Source: Planctomycetota bacterium | GTDB taxonomy: Bacteria; Planctomycetota; B15-G4; JADJEK01 | DNA length: 64,000 nt | Assembly (NCBI GenBank): GCA_016709145.1 | Contig: JADJEK010000005.1 | Coordinates: forward strand, 1-64,000 | Direction of reading: 5' to 3' | In this document: piece by piece, positions 28,989 through 38,566 of the stretch | Layout: each line of letters opens with the position of its first letter | Numbering within the stretch: the first letter of the stretch is position 1 | Made by a program: the position numbers and the translations under genes | Notes under the pieces: generated by a model | Database searches by the model: none | Told to the model about the DNA's origin: nothing | Seen by the model: only the letters and a program-made list of their open reading frames with translations

Positions 28989-30539
28989 ATGGCACTCCAT
29001 CGTTCCGCAGTCCTCGTCGCGTGGATGTCCACGGCGTCCGCCTTCGCCGGCCACGACTTCAACGGCGACGGCTTCGATGACCTCGCGATCGGCACGCCGG
29101 GCGAGGATCACGGCGGCTTCGACGACTGTGGCTCCGTGACGATCCTGTACGGCTCGGCGAACGGCCTCGTCGCGGATTCGACGTCGCAGTGGTTCGTGCT
29201 CGACGACTTCCCGAACGTCACGACCGAGGCCGGCGCGTTCTTCGGCAGCACGCTCGCCGCGGGTGATTTCGACGGCGACGGGTTCGACGATCTCGCCGCC
29301 GCGGCCACGGGACTCACGCAAGGTGGTCTCGAGAACGCGGGCGCGGTGATCGTGCTCCGCGGCTCAGCGCAGGGCCTGCTCGCGAGCAGCGCGACGCTGT
29401 TCTCGCAAGCATCGCCGGGCGTGCCGGACAAGCCCGAGGAGTCGTCGATGTTCCCGGGTTTCTCCAGCGAGCGCTTCGGTCAGACGCTCGCGAGCGGCGA
29501 CTTCAACGGCGACGGTCGCGCCGACCTCGCGATCGGCGTCGACGAGTCGTTCACGAACTCCTCCGAACAAGCCGGCGCGGTCCACGTGCTGCTCGGTTCG
29601 AAGAAGGGCCTGCGCGGCAAGGGCAGTCGCTTCATCCACCTCGGCACCAAAGGCGTGCCGGGCCAATCGTTCTTCTTCGCGCACTTCGCGTCGAACCTCG
29701 CGACCGGCGACGTCAACGGCGACGGCTTCGACGAGCTCTGCATCACGAGCTCGGTGCCGTACGACGTCGACACGTCGTTGACGGTGTTCGTGCTGCGTGG
29801 TTCGAAGAAGGGCGTGTCGACGAAGAACGTCGCCGCGTTCCCGCCGGACGCCAACGGCTTCACGCTGAACGAAACCAGTGGTTCGCCGCTCGCGCTCGAA
29901 CTCGCCGACGTCGACGCCGACGGGTTCGCCGACCTCGCGATGGGCTGCTGGTTCGAGCGCGTGGACGGACTCGTGGCCGCCGGCGTCCTACGCACGCTAG
30001 AGGGCAGCGCGCTCGGCGTCGACCTTTCCACCGCGGACTCCATCGATCGAGGCAGTCCGAGCGTGCTCGGCTCGACCGAGCAGAACGCGTACTTCGGACT
30101 CGAGCTCGCGCATGGCGACTTCGACGGCGACGGCTTCGCCGACATCGTGGTCGCCGCTCCGCAAGCGACCGTCGGCTCGGCCATCGTCGCCGGCGACGTC
30201 TCGCTGTTCCCGGGCAGCGCGAACGGCGTGTCGACGCAGTTCGACACGTATTGGTCGCAGGACGGCTTGAACATGCTCGAGGACGCCGAGGACGGCGACG
30301 GCTTCGGGTCCGCGCTCACGAGCGGCGATTTCAACGGCGACGGCGCCGACGACCTCGCGATCGGCGTCCCGCGCGAGGACGACGGCGCCACGGATCGCGC
30401 CGGCATGGTCCAGATCGTCTACGGCTTGCTCGGCGGCGGGCTCGACTCGGCGACGAACGTGATCTTCCGGCAATCCACCACGAACGTGCCCGACACCTCC
30501 GAAGCGAACGACGAGTTCGCCTCGGTGTTGGCGAAGTGA
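28989..30539 (+). CDS. Secreted FG-GAP repeat (integrin-alpha-like propeller) protein 1
   Basis: 516 residues. ATG at 28989 follows AGAGGT. A short signal peptide ends at about ASAFAG, then seven or so FG-GAP blades, each with a Ca2+-binding loop of the form DFNGDGFDDLAIG, followed by AG(A/S)V..L.GS..GL. Examples are HDFNGDGFDDLAIGTPGED, DFDGDGFDDLAAAATG, DFNGDGRADLAIGVDES and DFNGDGADDLAIGVPRED. Predicted a calcium-stabilised beta-propeller outside the cytoplasm, probably in adhesion or ligand binding. It is the first of three tandem paralogues; its stop lies 11 bases before the next start and overlaps that gene's ribosome site, so they form an operon. Confidence 0.93.
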   Translation: MALHRSAVLVAWMSTASAFAGHDFNGDGFDDLAIGTPGEDHGGFDDCGSVTILYGSANGLVADSTSQWFVLDDFPNVTTEAGAFFGSTLAAGDFDGDGFDDLAAAATGLTQGGLENAGAVIVLRGSAQGLLASSATLFSQASPGVPDKPEESSMFPGFSSERFGQTLASGDFNGDGRADLAIGVDESFTNSSEQAGAVHVLLGSKKGLRGKGSRFIHLGTKGVPGQSFFFAHFASNLATGDVNGDGFDELCITSSVPYDVDTSLTVFVLRGSKKGVSTKNVAAFPPDANGFTLNETSGSPLALELADVDADGFADLAMGCWFERVDGLVAAGVLRTLEGSALGVDLSTADSIDRGSPSVLGSTEQNAYFGLELAHGDFDGDGFADIVVAAPQATVGSAIVAGDVSLFPGSANGVSTQFDTYWSQDGLNMLEDAEDGDGFGSALTSGDFNGDGADDLAIGVPREDDGATDRAGMVQIVYGLLGGGLDSATNVIFRQSTTNVPDTSEANDEFASVLAK

Positions 30540-30550
30540 AGGAGGCTCCG

Positions 30551-32083
30551 ATGCATCGCACTCTGCGTTCGTGCGTCGTGTTCGCGAGCTGCGTCGGCGT
30601 CGTCGGCGCCGGTGACTTCAACGGCGATGGCTTCGACGATCTCGCGATCGGCAGTCCCGGCGAGGAGACCGCGGGGAACTTCAAAGCCGGATTCGTGCAT
30701 GTCGTCTACGGCTCGGCGACGGGTCTCGACACGAGCTCGCTCGAGTTCCTGTCGGAAGCGAACCTAGCGTTCCCGGGCTTCCCGAGTTCGCGCTTCGGCG
30801 CCGCGCTCGCAGCCGGCGACTTCGACGGCGACGGGTTCGACGAACTCGCGATCGGCGCGCCGCAATCGACCGTCGCGAACTTGTCGGCGGCCGGCGTGGT
30901 CTACGTCGTCGCCGGTTCCGCCGCTGGACTCGACCTCGCGGATGTGCAAACGTGGTCGCAGAACTCGCCGGGCATCAAAGACAAGGTCGAGCTGCATCCG
31001 CAGTACATCGCGGCGTCGATCGAGCGCTTCGGCCACACGCTGGCCACCGGCGACTTCGACGCCGACGGCTTCGACGATCTCGCGATCAGCGTCGACGAGA
31101 GCTTGAAAAAGGCCGGCGCCGCCGGCGCCGTGCACGTGCTCTACGGCTCGCCGATCGGACTGCGCGCGAAGCGCAATCAACTGTGGACGCTCGATTCCAA
31201 AGGCGTCCCCGGCAAGGCCGTCGACGGCTCGAGCTTCGGCGGCTCGCTCGCGGTCGGTGACTTCGACGGAGATGGCTACGACGACCTGACGATCGGTTCG
31301 CACGCGCGCTTCGACGCGGACACGTGGGACGCGATCCTCGTGCTGCGCGGCGGCAAGAAGGGCCTGACGACGAAGAAGCGCCAGTGGTTCGCGCCCGACG
31401 GCGACGGCACGGACGACAACGACTTCGGCTCGTCGAAGCTGCCGCTCGCGGCCGGCGACCTCGATGGCGACGGCTTCGCGGAACTCGTGGTCGGCTTGCC
31501 GGACTTCACGGTCGCGAGCCTGTTCGCCGCGGGCGAGATCCGCCTGTTCTCGGGCTCGGCGACCGGTCTCGACACGACGACGATCCGTAACTACAGCCGC
31601 GCGACGTTCGGCGTCGAAGGCGGGCTCGCGCAACAGGCTCGATTCGGCGATTCGCTGGCGATTGCGGACCTCGACGGCGACACGCTCGGCGATCTCGTCG
31701 TCGGCGTGCCCGGAGCGGAGATCGCCGGACAAGCGCTCGCCGGCGAGATCCAGGTGTTCGAAGGCGTGTCCGGCGGCGGCGTGATCTCGACCGCGAACGA
31801 CGCGCTGTGGTCGCGCGCGACCGCCGGCGTGCCGGACTCACCCGCGGTCGACGACGGTTTCGGCGCGACGCTCGCGGTCGCGGACTTCGACGGCGACGGG
31901 TTCTTCGACGTCGGCATCGGTGTGCCCGACGACACCGTCTCCGGCGCAGTGCGCGCGGGCGCCGTGCATGTGCTGTACGGTTCGGCCTCGAGCCTCACGA
32001 GTTCGGGCACGGACTACCTGACGCAAGCGTCGCTCGGTACGTCCAGCGAAGACGACGACGCGTTCGGATTCGCGATCCACTGA
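30551..32083 (+). CDS. Secreted FG-GAP repeat protein 2
   Basis: 510 residues. ATG at 30551 has AAGGAGG six bases upstream, beginning inside the previous stop codon. The signal peptide (MHRTLRSCVVFASCVGVVGAG) is followed directly by the first calcium loop DFNGDGFDDLAIGSPGEE. Further loops include DFDGDGFDELAIG, DFDADGFDDLAISVDES, DFDGDGYDDLTIGS, DLDGDGFAELVVGL and DFDGDGFFDVGIGVPDD. The middle blades share RGGKKGLTTKKRQWF-type strands with the two neighbours, marking all three as duplicates. The third paralogue begins 43 bases downstream. Role inferred as surface binding. Confidence 0.93.
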   Translation: MHRTLRSCVVFASCVGVVGAGDFNGDGFDDLAIGSPGEETAGNFKAGFVHVVYGSATGLDTSSLEFLSEANLAFPGFPSSRFGAALAAGDFDGDGFDELAIGAPQSTVANLSAAGVVYVVAGSAAGLDLADVQTWSQNSPGIKDKVELHPQYIAASIERFGHTLATGDFDADGFDDLAISVDESLKKAGAAGAVHVLYGSPIGLRAKRNQLWTLDSKGVPGKAVDGSSFGGSLAVGDFDGDGYDDLTIGSHARFDADTWDAILVLRGGKKGLTTKKRQWFAPDGDGTDDNDFGSSKLPLAAGDLDGDGFAELVVGLPDFTVASLFAAGEIRLFSGSATGLDTTTIRNYSRATFGVEGGLAQQARFGDSLAIADLDGDTLGDLVVGVPGAEIAGQALAGEIQVFEGVSGGGVISTANDALWSRATAGVPDSPAVDDGFGATLAVADFDGDGFFDVGIGVPDDTVSGAVRAGAVHVLYGSASSLTSSGTDYLTQASLGTSSEDDDAFGFAIH

Positions 32084-32126
32084 ACTCGGCTTCACGCCAT
32101 TCGAACGTCTTCGCCGGAGCCACGTC

Positions 32127-33698
32127 ATGCGTTCATCCTTCATCGTCGCGCTCGCGCTGCTGGCCGTTTCGCACTCGGCCCTCACGGGCGTCGCGAGCGC
32201 CGCAGGTCACGACTACAACGCGGACGGGTTCGACGACCTCGCGATCGGCGTGCCCGCGGAAGACCTCGGTGGGATCACCGACTGCGGCGCGGTCCACGTG
32301 CTCTACGGCAGCGCGGCGGGATTGACGTCGGCAGGCGCGCAGTTCTTCTCGGGACTGGACCTGTTCGGCATCACGGAGACCCAGCAGTTCGTCGGCTACT
32401 CGCTGACGTCCGGGGACTTCGATGGCGATGGCTTCGACGACCTCGCGATCGGCGCTCCGGGTCGATCGCTCGCGGGACTGAACGTGGCCGGGGTCGTCGC
32501 AGTCGTGCGCGGTTCGCCGACCGGTCTCGACGTCACGACGACGACGATCTGGTCGCAGGACACTCCGGGCATCAAGGACCAAGTCGACCTCGATCCTCAG
32601 CAACCTGGCTACAGCGGCGAGGCCTTCGGACTCCGCATGGCCGCCGCCGACTTCAACGGCGACGGCTTCGACGATCTCGCCGCGTTCGCCTTGGAGGGGC
32701 TCGGGAAAGGCACGAAGTTCAAGACCCGCGCGGGCGGGATCCACGTGATCTTCGGATCGAAGTCCGGACTCACGGCGAAGAAGAACCAGTTCTGGTCGCA
32801 GGACTCGAAGGGTGTTCCGGGCGTCGCCGGCGCGGATCATTTCTTCGGGTTCTCCCTCGCGACCGGCGACATCGACGGCGACGGCCGTGCGGACCTCGCG
32901 GTCACGACGACCTTCGAGAAGACCGGACCGGTCGGGACCGGTTCGGTCACGATCCTGCGCGGTTCGAAGTCCGGCATCACGGCGAAGAAGGCACAGCGCA
33001 TCACGCAGTTCGACGTCGGCATCGCCGGCTACGCGAGCCAGGGATTCGGCACCGCGGTCGAGTTCGCGAACCTGAACGGCGACGACTTCGACGACTTGAT
33101 CGTGGCTGCGCCGATCGCGTTCACGGTCTTCGGCGCCAACGCGGGTGAGATCGCCGTTTGCTACGGGACGACCGCCGGAGCGCTCACCTCGCAGGCCGTG
33201 AAGTACTACGCGGGCGGCCCGTCGCTGACGGGGCTCGGTGACGGCGCGGACGGTCTCGGAACGGCGATGGCGCGCGGGAACTTCAACGGCGACGGAGCCG
33301 AAGACTTGGCCATCGGCAGTCCCGGGGACGACATCGCGGGGCAATCCGCCGCAGGCAGCTTGCGCACGTTGCGCGGCGGACCCTTCGGTCCGACCTCGTT
33401 CGGCTCGGACGTGTTCTCGCAAGGCACCAACGGAGTCTCCGATACGGCAGAAGCCGGCGATCGCTTCGGTACCGCCATCGCGACCGGTGACTTCAACGGC
33501 GACGGCTTCGACGACATCGCCATCGGTGCACACGACGAAGCCGTAGGCGCCTTGATGGATGCCGGCATGGTGGTCATCATCCCGGGGACCGCGAACGGTC
33601 CGACCGGCGCGGGCTCGACGTTCTTCACGCAGAACTCGGCCGGAATCGTCGACACGGTCGAGGCCGACGACGCCTTCGCCGCGACGTTGCGTTCGTGA
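32127..33698 (+). CDS. Secreted FG-GAP repeat protein 3
   Basis: 523 residues, ATG at 32127 with GGAG eight bases upstream. The signal peptide is longer than in the paralogues (MRSSFIVALALLAVSHSALTG, cleavage about VASAA). Calcium loops include DYNADGFDDLAIGVPAED, DFDGDGFDDLAIGAPGR, DFNGDGFDDLAAFALEG, DIDGDGRADLAVTT, NLNGDDFDDLIVAAP, NFNGDGAEDLAIGSPGDD and DFNGDGFDDIAIGAHDE. Blade order matches the other two copies, with the GSKSGLTAKKNQFWSQDSKG strand in place of RGGKKGL. It ends about 80 bases before the tRNA-Ala gene. A plausible tRNA promoter begins 15 bases after its stop, so the tRNA need not depend on read-through. Confidence 0.93.
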   Translation: MRSSFIVALALLAVSHSALTGVASAAGHDYNADGFDDLAIGVPAEDLGGITDCGAVHVLYGSAAGLTSAGAQFFSGLDLFGITETQQFVGYSLTSGDFDGDGFDDLAIGAPGRSLAGLNVAGVVAVVRGSPTGLDVTTTTIWSQDTPGIKDQVDLDPQQPGYSGEAFGLRMAAADFNGDGFDDLAAFALEGLGKGTKFKTRAGGIHVIFGSKSGLTAKKNQFWSQDSKGVPGVAGADHFFGFSLATGDIDGDGRADLAVTTTFEKTGPVGTGSVTILRGSKSGITAKKAQRITQFDVGIAGYASQGFGTAVEFANLNGDDFDDLIVAAPIAFTVFGANAGEIAVCYGTTAGALTSQAVKYYAGGPSLTGLGDGADGLGTAMARGNFNGDGAEDLAIGSPGDDIAGQSAAGSLRTLRGGPFGPTSFGSDVFSQGTNGVSDTAEAGDRFGTAIATGDFNGDGFDDIAIGAHDEAVGALMDAGMVVIIPGTANGPTGAGSTFFTQNSAGIVDTVEADDAFAATLRS

Positions 33699-33713
33699 TC
33701 GGCCGCTGCCGAC

Positions 33714-33742
33714 TTGTTCCGCAGTCGGCGGGCCCCTAGACT
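33714..33742 (+). promoter_or_regulatory. Promoter of tRNA-Ala
   Basis: TTGTTC (33714-33719) and TAGACT (33737-33742) are separated by the ideal 17 bases, and the tRNA begins 36 bases after the -10. The -10 and downstream CCCGCGCTT are repeated at the leuS upstream region. Confidence 0.65.
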
Positions 33743-33777
33743 CCCGCGCTTCCCGACGAGCCAGCACGAACACACGT

Positions 33778-33853
33778 GGGGCATTAGCTCAGTTGGGAGA
33801 GCGTCTGGATGGCATCCAGAAGGTCAGGGGTTCAACTCCCCTATGCTCCACCA
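33778..33853 (+). tRNA. tRNA-Ala (anticodon GGC)
   Basis: Complete cloverleaf. Acceptor GGGGCAT pairs with ATGCTCC, discriminator A at 33850, and CCA is encoded (33851-33853). The D arm carries GCTCAGTTGGGAGAGC. The anticodon stem TCTGG/CCAGA encloses ATGGCAT with GGC at 33811-33813, reading GCC alanine codons. The T arm is AGGGGTTCAACTCCCCT. Followed by a strong terminator. Confidence 0.98.
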
Positions 33854-33862
33854 CTTGAATCG

Positions 33863-33905
33863 CGAAGGGCTCGACCGGCTTTGGCCGGCGAGCCCTTCGG
33901 CTTTT
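33863..33905 (+). terminator. Intrinsic terminator after tRNA-Ala
   Basis: CGAAGGGCTCG pairs with CGAGCCCTTCG (11 bp), with a second inner stem CCGGC/GCCGG, followed by GCTTTT. It closes the tRNA transcript ten bases after its CCA end. Confidence 0.9.
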
Positions 33906-34022
33906 GCGGGATGAACGAAAGGGCGCGACGGACGGGGAGCGCGGCCCGAGCGGAGGAGGCTCCGGCCTTCCGACTTCACGGCCTGGTAGTTCTCGTGAAG
34001 AAGAGCGCGAACGCCCCGCCCT

Positions 34023-34925
34023 TCACAGCCCGAGCAGACGCTTCGCGTTCCCGCCGAACACCTTGGCCTGATCGGCTGCGCTCGTGCCGAGCGTCTCGAG
34101 CGCGGTCTTCTGCGCTTCGTAGATCGCTCGATTCCAGCCGCGCGGGAACGTCGAGCTGTCGGTGCCGAACAGCACGCGGTCCGCGCCGAACACACCGAGG
34201 GCTCGCGCGAGCACCGTCTTCAGTTCGGTCGGTTGTTCCTGCGTCGCCATCCACGCGTTGCTCGACGAGGTGTCGACGTGGACGTTCTCGCATTCACTAC
34301 CGACCATCAGGGTTTCGCGCAGCATGCCGGCGCCGAAGTGCGGGATCACGAACTTGACGTTGCGGCAGCGGTTCGCGGCCGGGACGAGGTTCAACGGGTT
34401 CGCGAATCGATAGTCGAATGGGCGCGGGATCCCGAGCAAGTCGCGGAACTTCACGTGCAAGAGTCCGCAGTGGACGATCGCGAACGCGGAGTGCTGGTTC
34501 GCGACTTCGAGCACGCTCAATGCGGCGTCGCCGCTCGGGTCGTACTTGTGCATGGCCGGGAACAGCAGCAGACCCTTGACGCCCTTTTGGCCGAGCAGCG
34601 CCGCGACCTTGTCCTTGGCGCCCTCGGCGGTCGGGTTGACGATCGCGAACGGCGTGAGCTTGCCGCCGCTCTTGCTCGTCGCTTGCAGCACGGCCGGCAC
34701 TTCCTCGGGCAGGCTCGCGAACGTCACCATGTGTTCGACGCCGTGCTTGTCCATCTCGCCGAGCCACCGCGCGAGGTGGACGTCGACGTCGGGCTCGGGC
34801 AATTCGATGCCAGCCTTCTTCGTGGCCGCGGCGAGCTTCTCCTCGTTCGTGCCCGGCTGCGGCGACAACGCCGCGAGGGTGTCGAAGAACGGGCGCGAGA
34901 AGAAGTGCGTGTGCAGGTCGATCAC
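34023..34925 (-). CDS. Amidohydrolase-2 family metal hydrolase/decarboxylase
   Basis: 300 residues, GTG start at 34925 with GGAG upstream. The N-terminal IDLHTHFFS carries the HxH metal pair expected at the start of the TIM barrel. Barrel landmarks are HMVTFASLPEE, KGLLLFPAMHKYDP, FAIVHCG, KFVIPHFGAGMLRE (metal/base histidine in PHFG) and VLFGTDSSTFPRG (conserved GTD aspartate). The pattern is that of the ACMSD/uracil-carboxylase-like amidohydrolase-2 clan rather than ureases. No signal peptide, so cytoplasmic. Substrate cannot be read from sequence. Monocistronic: the next gene upstream on this strand starts beyond 36.6 kb and ends 120 bases away. Confidence 0.88.
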   Translation of the reverse strand: MIDLHTHFFSRPFFDTLAALSPQPGTNEEKLAAATKKAGIELPEPDVDVHLARWLGEMDKHGVEHMVTFASLPEEVPAVLQATSKSGGKLTPFAIVNPTAEGAKDKVAALLGQKGVKGLLLFPAMHKYDPSGDAALSVLEVANQHSAFAIVHCGLLHVKFRDLLGIPRPFDYRFANPLNLVPAANRCRNVKFVIPHFGAGMLRETLMVGSECENVHVDTSSSNAWMATQEQPTELKTVLARALGVFGADRVLFGTDSSTFPRGWNRAIYEAQKTALETLGTSAADQAKVFGGNAKRLLGL

Positions 34926-35044
34926 GGGGGAACTCCGGCCGATGGATGGGCCGCTGGTATAGCGCAGCGGGTCGCACCCGACAGCGTCGAGTGCGACCCG
35001 CTCGTCTCATTCCCGTCTCGCAGCGAGCGCGGCGATCGAACCGC

Positions 35045-36646
35045 TCACTCCGGCAAATGCTGCGTGCGGTCGTACGGGAACGCGCGCCACTTGCGCTTCC
35101 TGCCCTTCTCGTCGGTGACGAGGTGCTTCTTGCCCGGCGTGATCACGCACAGCGTCTTCAGGAATTCGATGATCGCGTCCTGCTCGGCCGGCGCCAGCGC
35201 CGCGTACGCGAGCATCACCGTCGACGCTTCGCCGGCGTGCGCGTCGACCGCTTGGCGCAACGTCGAGTACTGACCGTGATGGAAGTACGGCGGCTCGTTC
35301 GCGCAGCCCCACAACTTGCGCGTCAGGAACTCGGCGTTGCCGGCGATGAAGCCCGGCGTGCCCGGAGTCTGGTGCATGTCGAGCGCTTCGCGATTCGGAT
35401 CGGCCGGACCGCTCGTGATGTCGTGCAGTTTGAAGTCGGTGAAGCACGGCACCCACGTCACACCGTTCTCGGACTTCAGGCGCGGACGCGGCAGGTGCTT
35501 GGCATCGTTCAGGTTCACTTCGAGCGGCACTCCGCCGACGTCGGCGAGCTGGAGGTTGCCGCTCGGGTTGTAGGGATTGGGTTCGCTGAACACCCAGCCA
35601 CCGTCGTGGAGCGGCAATTCGGGGACGTGGCATTCGACGCAACCGACCTCGACGAACTTGTCCTCGCCGAGCTTCACGGCTTCCTCGATCACGTCGTTGC
35701 GCGGAATGACGCGACCCGGCGGGGGCAGCGTCGCTTGCCAGATCGCGCACGCGGTCACGTCGGCGCGCGTCAGCTCACCCGAATGGCCATCGCCATCCGG
35801 ATCCCCGGAACCGAAGCGCTCGGTCGATTGGATGCCGTGATGGTGGTTCATCGCGTTGTTCGTGAACTGACGCAGCGAGATCACGGCGCCGGCCTGATGG
35901 AACGGCCGCACGAGCAAACTCGGCGGATTCCCCGGACCGCTCGACGCGAGACTCGGCGCCGGCAGGCCCTCGACCGCGCTCGTGTCCCAGTTGCCGCCGC
36001 CATCGCGCGCGAGCGTGCCGAAGTCGATCCCCTTCGACACCAGCGCGACGCTGGCTCCCGCCGCGAGGCCATCGCGCAGCGCCTGCAAGTCGGCCGTGAT
36101 CTGGCGCGCGAGCATCTCGACGTAGCCCGAACCGAACATCCCGAGCGTGTTGCGCGAGTTGGCGATCGTCTGCAGTTCGACCGGATTCGAGCTCTCGTCG
36201 ACGGCGCCCTTGGTCGGCGTCGAGTCCGTCGCGTCGAACGTCGCGAAGTCGAAGCGTTGACCGAGCACGAACACGTTCGCGACGAAGTCACCGCCGCCGC
36301 CTGCGAACGGCAAGTTGTGGCAACCGGCGCACGAGTTGGCGTCGGGCGCGGAGATGCGGTTCATGTTGCGCGGGAACGTCAGCGGAGCGTTGGCGTCGGA
36401 CAGAGCCGCGCCGGTGCCCTTCGTCGCGGGTCGCCCGCCGCCTTCTTGGTCGGTCCAGTTCGCGGAGAACAGCAGTTCGCCGTGCGCGAGCAGCGACTTC
36501 AGCTTCGTGGTGAACTCGGCGCCGTCGTCGAGATGGGACGGGACCGACTTCTCCTCTCCGATCGATTGCGCGAGCGCAGACGTCGAGGCGAGGACGAACA
36601 CCAACGCCGTGCGCGCGAACGAACGAGCACCCTGCGAATACGACAT
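35045..36646 (-). CDS. Periplasmic di-heme oxidoreductase (cytochrome c peroxidase-like, DHOR)
   Basis: 533 residues with signal peptide (ATG at 36646, AGGAG upstream, cleavage about SALAQS). Two c-type heme sites are visible: SCAGCHNLPF near residue 100 and GCVECHVPELP near 335. Length and spacing agree with the putative di-heme thiol-oxidoreductase/peroxidase family (PF06537). Other landmarks are ELLFSANWTDQEGGGRP, NSRNTLGMFGSGYVEMLARQ, LRQFTNNAMNHHHGIQ and KLHDITSGP. A histidine trio (NHHHG) may provide distal ligands. It would shuttle electrons in the periplasm; peroxidase activity is unproven. Partner cytochromes are not adjacent. ATG is followed by a clean export signal, supporting the start. 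Confidence 0.92.
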   Translation of the reverse strand: MSYSQGARSFARTALVFVLASTSALAQSIGEEKSVPSHLDDGAEFTTKLKSLLAHGELLFSANWTDQEGGGRPATKGTGAALSDANAPLTFPRNMNRISAPDANSCAGCHNLPFAGGGGDFVANVFVLGQRFDFATFDATDSTPTKGAVDESSNPVELQTIANSRNTLGMFGSGYVEMLARQITADLQALRDGLAAGASVALVSKGIDFGTLARDGGGNWDTSAVEGLPAPSLASSGPGNPPSLLVRPFHQAGAVISLRQFTNNAMNHHHGIQSTERFGSGDPDGDGHSGELTRADVTACAIWQATLPPPGRVIPRNDVIEEAVKLGEDKFVEVGCVECHVPELPLHDGGWVFSEPNPYNPSGNLQLADVGGVPLEVNLNDAKHLPRPRLKSENGVTWVPCFTDFKLHDITSGPADPNREALDMHQTPGTPGFIAGNAEFLTRKLWGCANEPPYFHHGQYSTLRQAVDAHAGEASTVMLAYAALAPAEQDAIIEFLKTLCVITPGKKHLVTDEKGRKRKWRAFPYDRTQHLPE

Positions 36647-36943
36647 CGTGATCCACTCCTGATGCGTGCGACCCCATGGACGCGGGGCGTCGAATCAGGA
36701 TCGGAAGGATGTTCGAGCGAGCTTGAGGACTCGATTTTGGTCTCGGGGCCGCGGATCGGTCACGACGCGGTCAGAGGCCGTGAACCTGGTGAACAGGCCC
36801 CCGCGAGCGGCGGAACGAGCGAGAACGGCGAGCGCGAGGAGGATGGCCGAGGCGACTCAATGGAGAGAGTCGGTGAGGCCATCCGACGAAGCGATCGTCG
36901 TTCGCAGCCGTTCCGACGCCGCGCGGGATTTCTTCACGGCCTC

Positions 36944-38566
36944 TCACTCGAACTGACGCGCGCAGGCCATGAACCAGCGATAACACTCGATCGACTTCGG
37001 CAGCGCGTTGCCGTCCTTCTTGTTGGCTTCGTAGACGCGGCGCGCGGGGTCGAGGTACTTCGCGCGGCGATCCTCGGGCTGATGGCGCGCGACGTCGACG
37101 AGTGCGGACGGAATCCAACTCGCGACGCCCTTCGTCGCCGGCACGCCGGTGCTCTTCTTCGAGGACTCGGCGCTGTAGTCGTAATAGAAGCCGCCGTGCT
37201 CCGGCGAGTAGCCCTGCTCGACCAGCAGATCACCGCAGAACGTCAGCAGTTCGCGCGCGGCCGAGTCGGTCGGATCCTCGTCGAGGTACAGCGCGAGCGC
37301 GGTCGTCGCGACGGCGACCATGAACGGGCTCTCCCACTTCTCGTCCTTCATGTGGTCGCCCTGCGGCGGTTGCGGCACGAGCGCGCGATACGGCGGCTCG
37401 GCGTCGCGGTGCAGCAGCGTCGCGTTCATCATGCGGCGCACGCCGTCGAGGTACGCCTGGTTGCCGGTGGCTTGGTAGCCGCGCACGAACGCTCGCGTCA
37501 TCCAGCCCAGCGTGCGTGCCGAATGCGGCTTCTTGTTCTCGTCGCGGACGTCGGCCGTCGACAGCAGTTGTTCGACGATCAGCACGAGCTCGCGACGCGC
37601 GACGCGCGAACCGGTCAGCACGTAGGCGGCGTAGAGCTCCTCGACGTTCATGTGCTCGCGGTCCCAGCCGTTGTAGCCGTCGCCGTTCTTCAACTGCGCG
37701 GACGGGATCAGCAGCCGGTCGAACGTGTCGCGGTACGCGAGCATCTCGGGCCGGCCCTCGAGGAAGTACGCCTCGGGATGCATCGCGTGGAAGACGGGTT
37801 CGCCGTTGGCTTCGGACAAGTGGTACGGCCGGCGCGCCTGCGCGACGACGAAGTCCATCAAGCGCGCGAGGTAGCGGACGTCTTCGGTCAGCACGAACTT
37901 CGCACCCTGGACCGCGACGTAGCGATTGCGCGGGGAACCGGATTGGTGCGTGTTCTTGACCGGGTCGGGGTCCTCGACCGGCTCGGTGTCCGCGAGCGGG
38001 ATGCCCTTCAACTTCGACTTCGGCGGCAACTGCGCCGCGTACTTCTTCAGCAGATCTTGGCGCGGCGCGAACCGTGCCTGCCCGGACCAGAAGGCGACGC
38101 CGCACTGGTCGTAGAACGTGCGCGAGCCTTCGGCGATCGGCACGCCCCGGAACATCACGCGGTACGACGCGTCGACGTTGCCGTACGGCTTCGCCGCCGC
38201 GTCGTTCAGGATCTGGCCCTCGAGGAACGACTGGCCGTCCTCGTAGAGATGCAAGAAGAACAGGACCGTGAACCCGCCCTTGTCGGCGGTCGCGCCCGCG
38301 CGCGCGGTGCCACCGTAGACGGCGGCGACCCCGGGGCGCTTTTCGGTGTCGAGCGGGTAGACGGAGAAGCCCCGCGAGCCGAGGGCTCCGAACGACAGCG
38401 TCGTCGGCCCGACCCCCTGGATGTCCACGCTGACGACGAGGTCATTGCCTTCGAGCGCAGCCGGCGTCGGAGCTGGCGCGGCCTCCTGAGCCACGGCGCT
38501 CGCTCCGATGCCAAGGCTTCCGAACCACCAGGCGAGCCCGACCCACTTCGACCACCCTCGTCGCAT
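36944..38566 (-). CDS. Large secreted protein, probable alpha/alpha-toroid domain
   Basis: 540 residues, ATG at 38566 with GGAG eight bases upstream and a signal peptide ending about ASAVAQ. Not a named family to me. After a Pro/Ala linker comes a beta part (VVSVDIQGVGPTTLSFG, VLFFLHLYEDGQSFLEGQ). The rest, from about residue 180, is helical with recurrent Trp/Tyr and Gly turns: YLARLMDFVVAQARRPYHL, NVEELYAAYVLTGSRVARRELVLIV, RTLGWMTRAFVRGYQATGNQAYLDG, GGFYYDYSAESSKKS. This pattern recalls glycosidase/terpenoid-cyclase-like toroids seen in secreted carbohydrate-active proteins. It is divergent from the lipoprotein gene at 38827 across 260 bases that hold no visible gene. Confidence 0.7.
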   Translation of the reverse strand: MRRGWSKWVGLAWWFGSLGIGASAVAQEAAPAPTPAALEGNDLVVSVDIQGVGPTTLSFGALGSRGFSVYPLDTEKRPGVAAVYGGTARAGATADKGGFTVLFFLHLYEDGQSFLEGQILNDAAAKPYGNVDASYRVMFRGVPIAEGSRTFYDQCGVAFWSGQARFAPRQDLLKKYAAQLPPKSKLKGIPLADTEPVEDPDPVKNTHQSGSPRNRYVAVQGAKFVLTEDVRYLARLMDFVVAQARRPYHLSEANGEPVFHAMHPEAYFLEGRPEMLAYRDTFDRLLIPSAQLKNGDGYNGWDREHMNVEELYAAYVLTGSRVARRELVLIVEQLLSTADVRDENKKPHSARTLGWMTRAFVRGYQATGNQAYLDGVRRMMNATLLHRDAEPPYRALVPQPPQGDHMKDEKWESPFMVAVATTALALYLDEDPTDSAARELLTFCGDLLVEQGYSPEHGGFYYDYSAESSKKSTGVPATKGVASWIPSALVDVARHQPEDRRAKYLDPARRVYEANKKDGNALPKSIECYRWFMACARQFE

